Part shown: one piece after another, positions 5,204 to 5,298 of the stretch
Layout: every line of letters begins with the position of its first letter
Numbering within the stretch: the first letter of the stretch is position 1
NCBI GenBank assembly: GCA_902406135.1
Contig: CABPCX010000148.1
Span: 1-5,298, forward strand
Length of the DNA: 5,298 nt
Source of the DNA: an uncultured Eubacteriales bacterium
GTDB taxonomy: Bacteria > Bacillota > Clostridia > Lachnospirales > Anaerotignaceae
Direction of reading: 5' to 3'
The notes under the pieces: model-generated
Told to the model about the DNA's origin: nothing
Seen by the model: the letters and a program-made list of their open reading frames with translations, nothing else
The model's database searches: none
Translations under genes and position numbers: made by a program

Positions 5204-5298
5204 GTGTGATTAGGTTTTCTAAAATATAATTTTTTTGGTAATCATTTATTTGGCAGTCAGGGTGCATTTCTTACACTGCTTATTTATGTACTATCACG
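5204..5298. other. Intergenic tail, no gene seen
   Basis: These 95 AT-rich bases follow the DUF2200 terminator. Both strands are crowded with stops and there is no convincing start with a ribosome binding site. A weak GCAGT/ACTGC inverted repeat (near 5253-5279) has no good T-tract. The next gene lies beyond the window. Confidence 0.5.

Overview
The window looks like chromosomal DNA of a low-to-moderate GC Gram-positive bacterium, most likely of the Clostridia (Lachnospiraceae-like). The reasons are the tilS-hpt gene pair, strong GGAGG-type ribosome binding sites, frequent ATA codons, consensus sigma-A promoters and a bacterial 11-helix neurotransmitter:sodium symporter. The assignment is from gene content and style only. 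I see no mobile element, CRISPR array, tRNA or rRNA.

Layout, left to right. (1) 45-452, minus: a small protein with one N-terminal membrane anchor and an extracytoplasmic domain, followed at the window edge by a probable terminator hairpin. (2) 566-668: two copies of a 33-bp element, each a near-perfect terminator hairpin for minus-strand transcription. (3) 676-2575, minus: tilS (tRNA-Ile lysidine synthetase) and hpt (hypoxanthine phosphoribosyltransferase), overlapping by 17 bases and driven by a clear promoter at 2621-2649. (4) 2711-4248, minus: a sodium-dependent amino-acid-type transporter (NSS/SNF family) with its own promoter and terminator. Its reading frame is cut by one in-frame TAA into a 200-aa and a 258-aa half. 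(5) 4276-5203, plus: a divergent two-gene operon with a promoter, an unknown five-helix membrane protein, a DUF2200 protein and a terminator that contains the last stop codon. (6) 5204-5298: 95 bases in which I see no gene.

The most interesting point is the break in the transporter. The stop lies between helix 5 and helix 6, the boundary between the two inverted five-helix repeats of the LeuT fold. It also sits at the centre of a perfect 17-base palindrome whose middle base is the T of TAA. Inverting the palindrome changes only that base and turns TAA into AAA (Lys), which would restore a 461-aa transporter. This may be a plain nonsense mutation, a split transporter made by reinitiation, or a reversible micro-inversion switch; the sequence alone cannot decide.

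The tilS-hpt unit is housekeeping: decoding of AUA codons and purine salvage. The usual third partner in many Firmicutes, ftsH, does not follow hpt here. The transporter and the rightward operon share one divergent promoter region, but nothing else links their functions.
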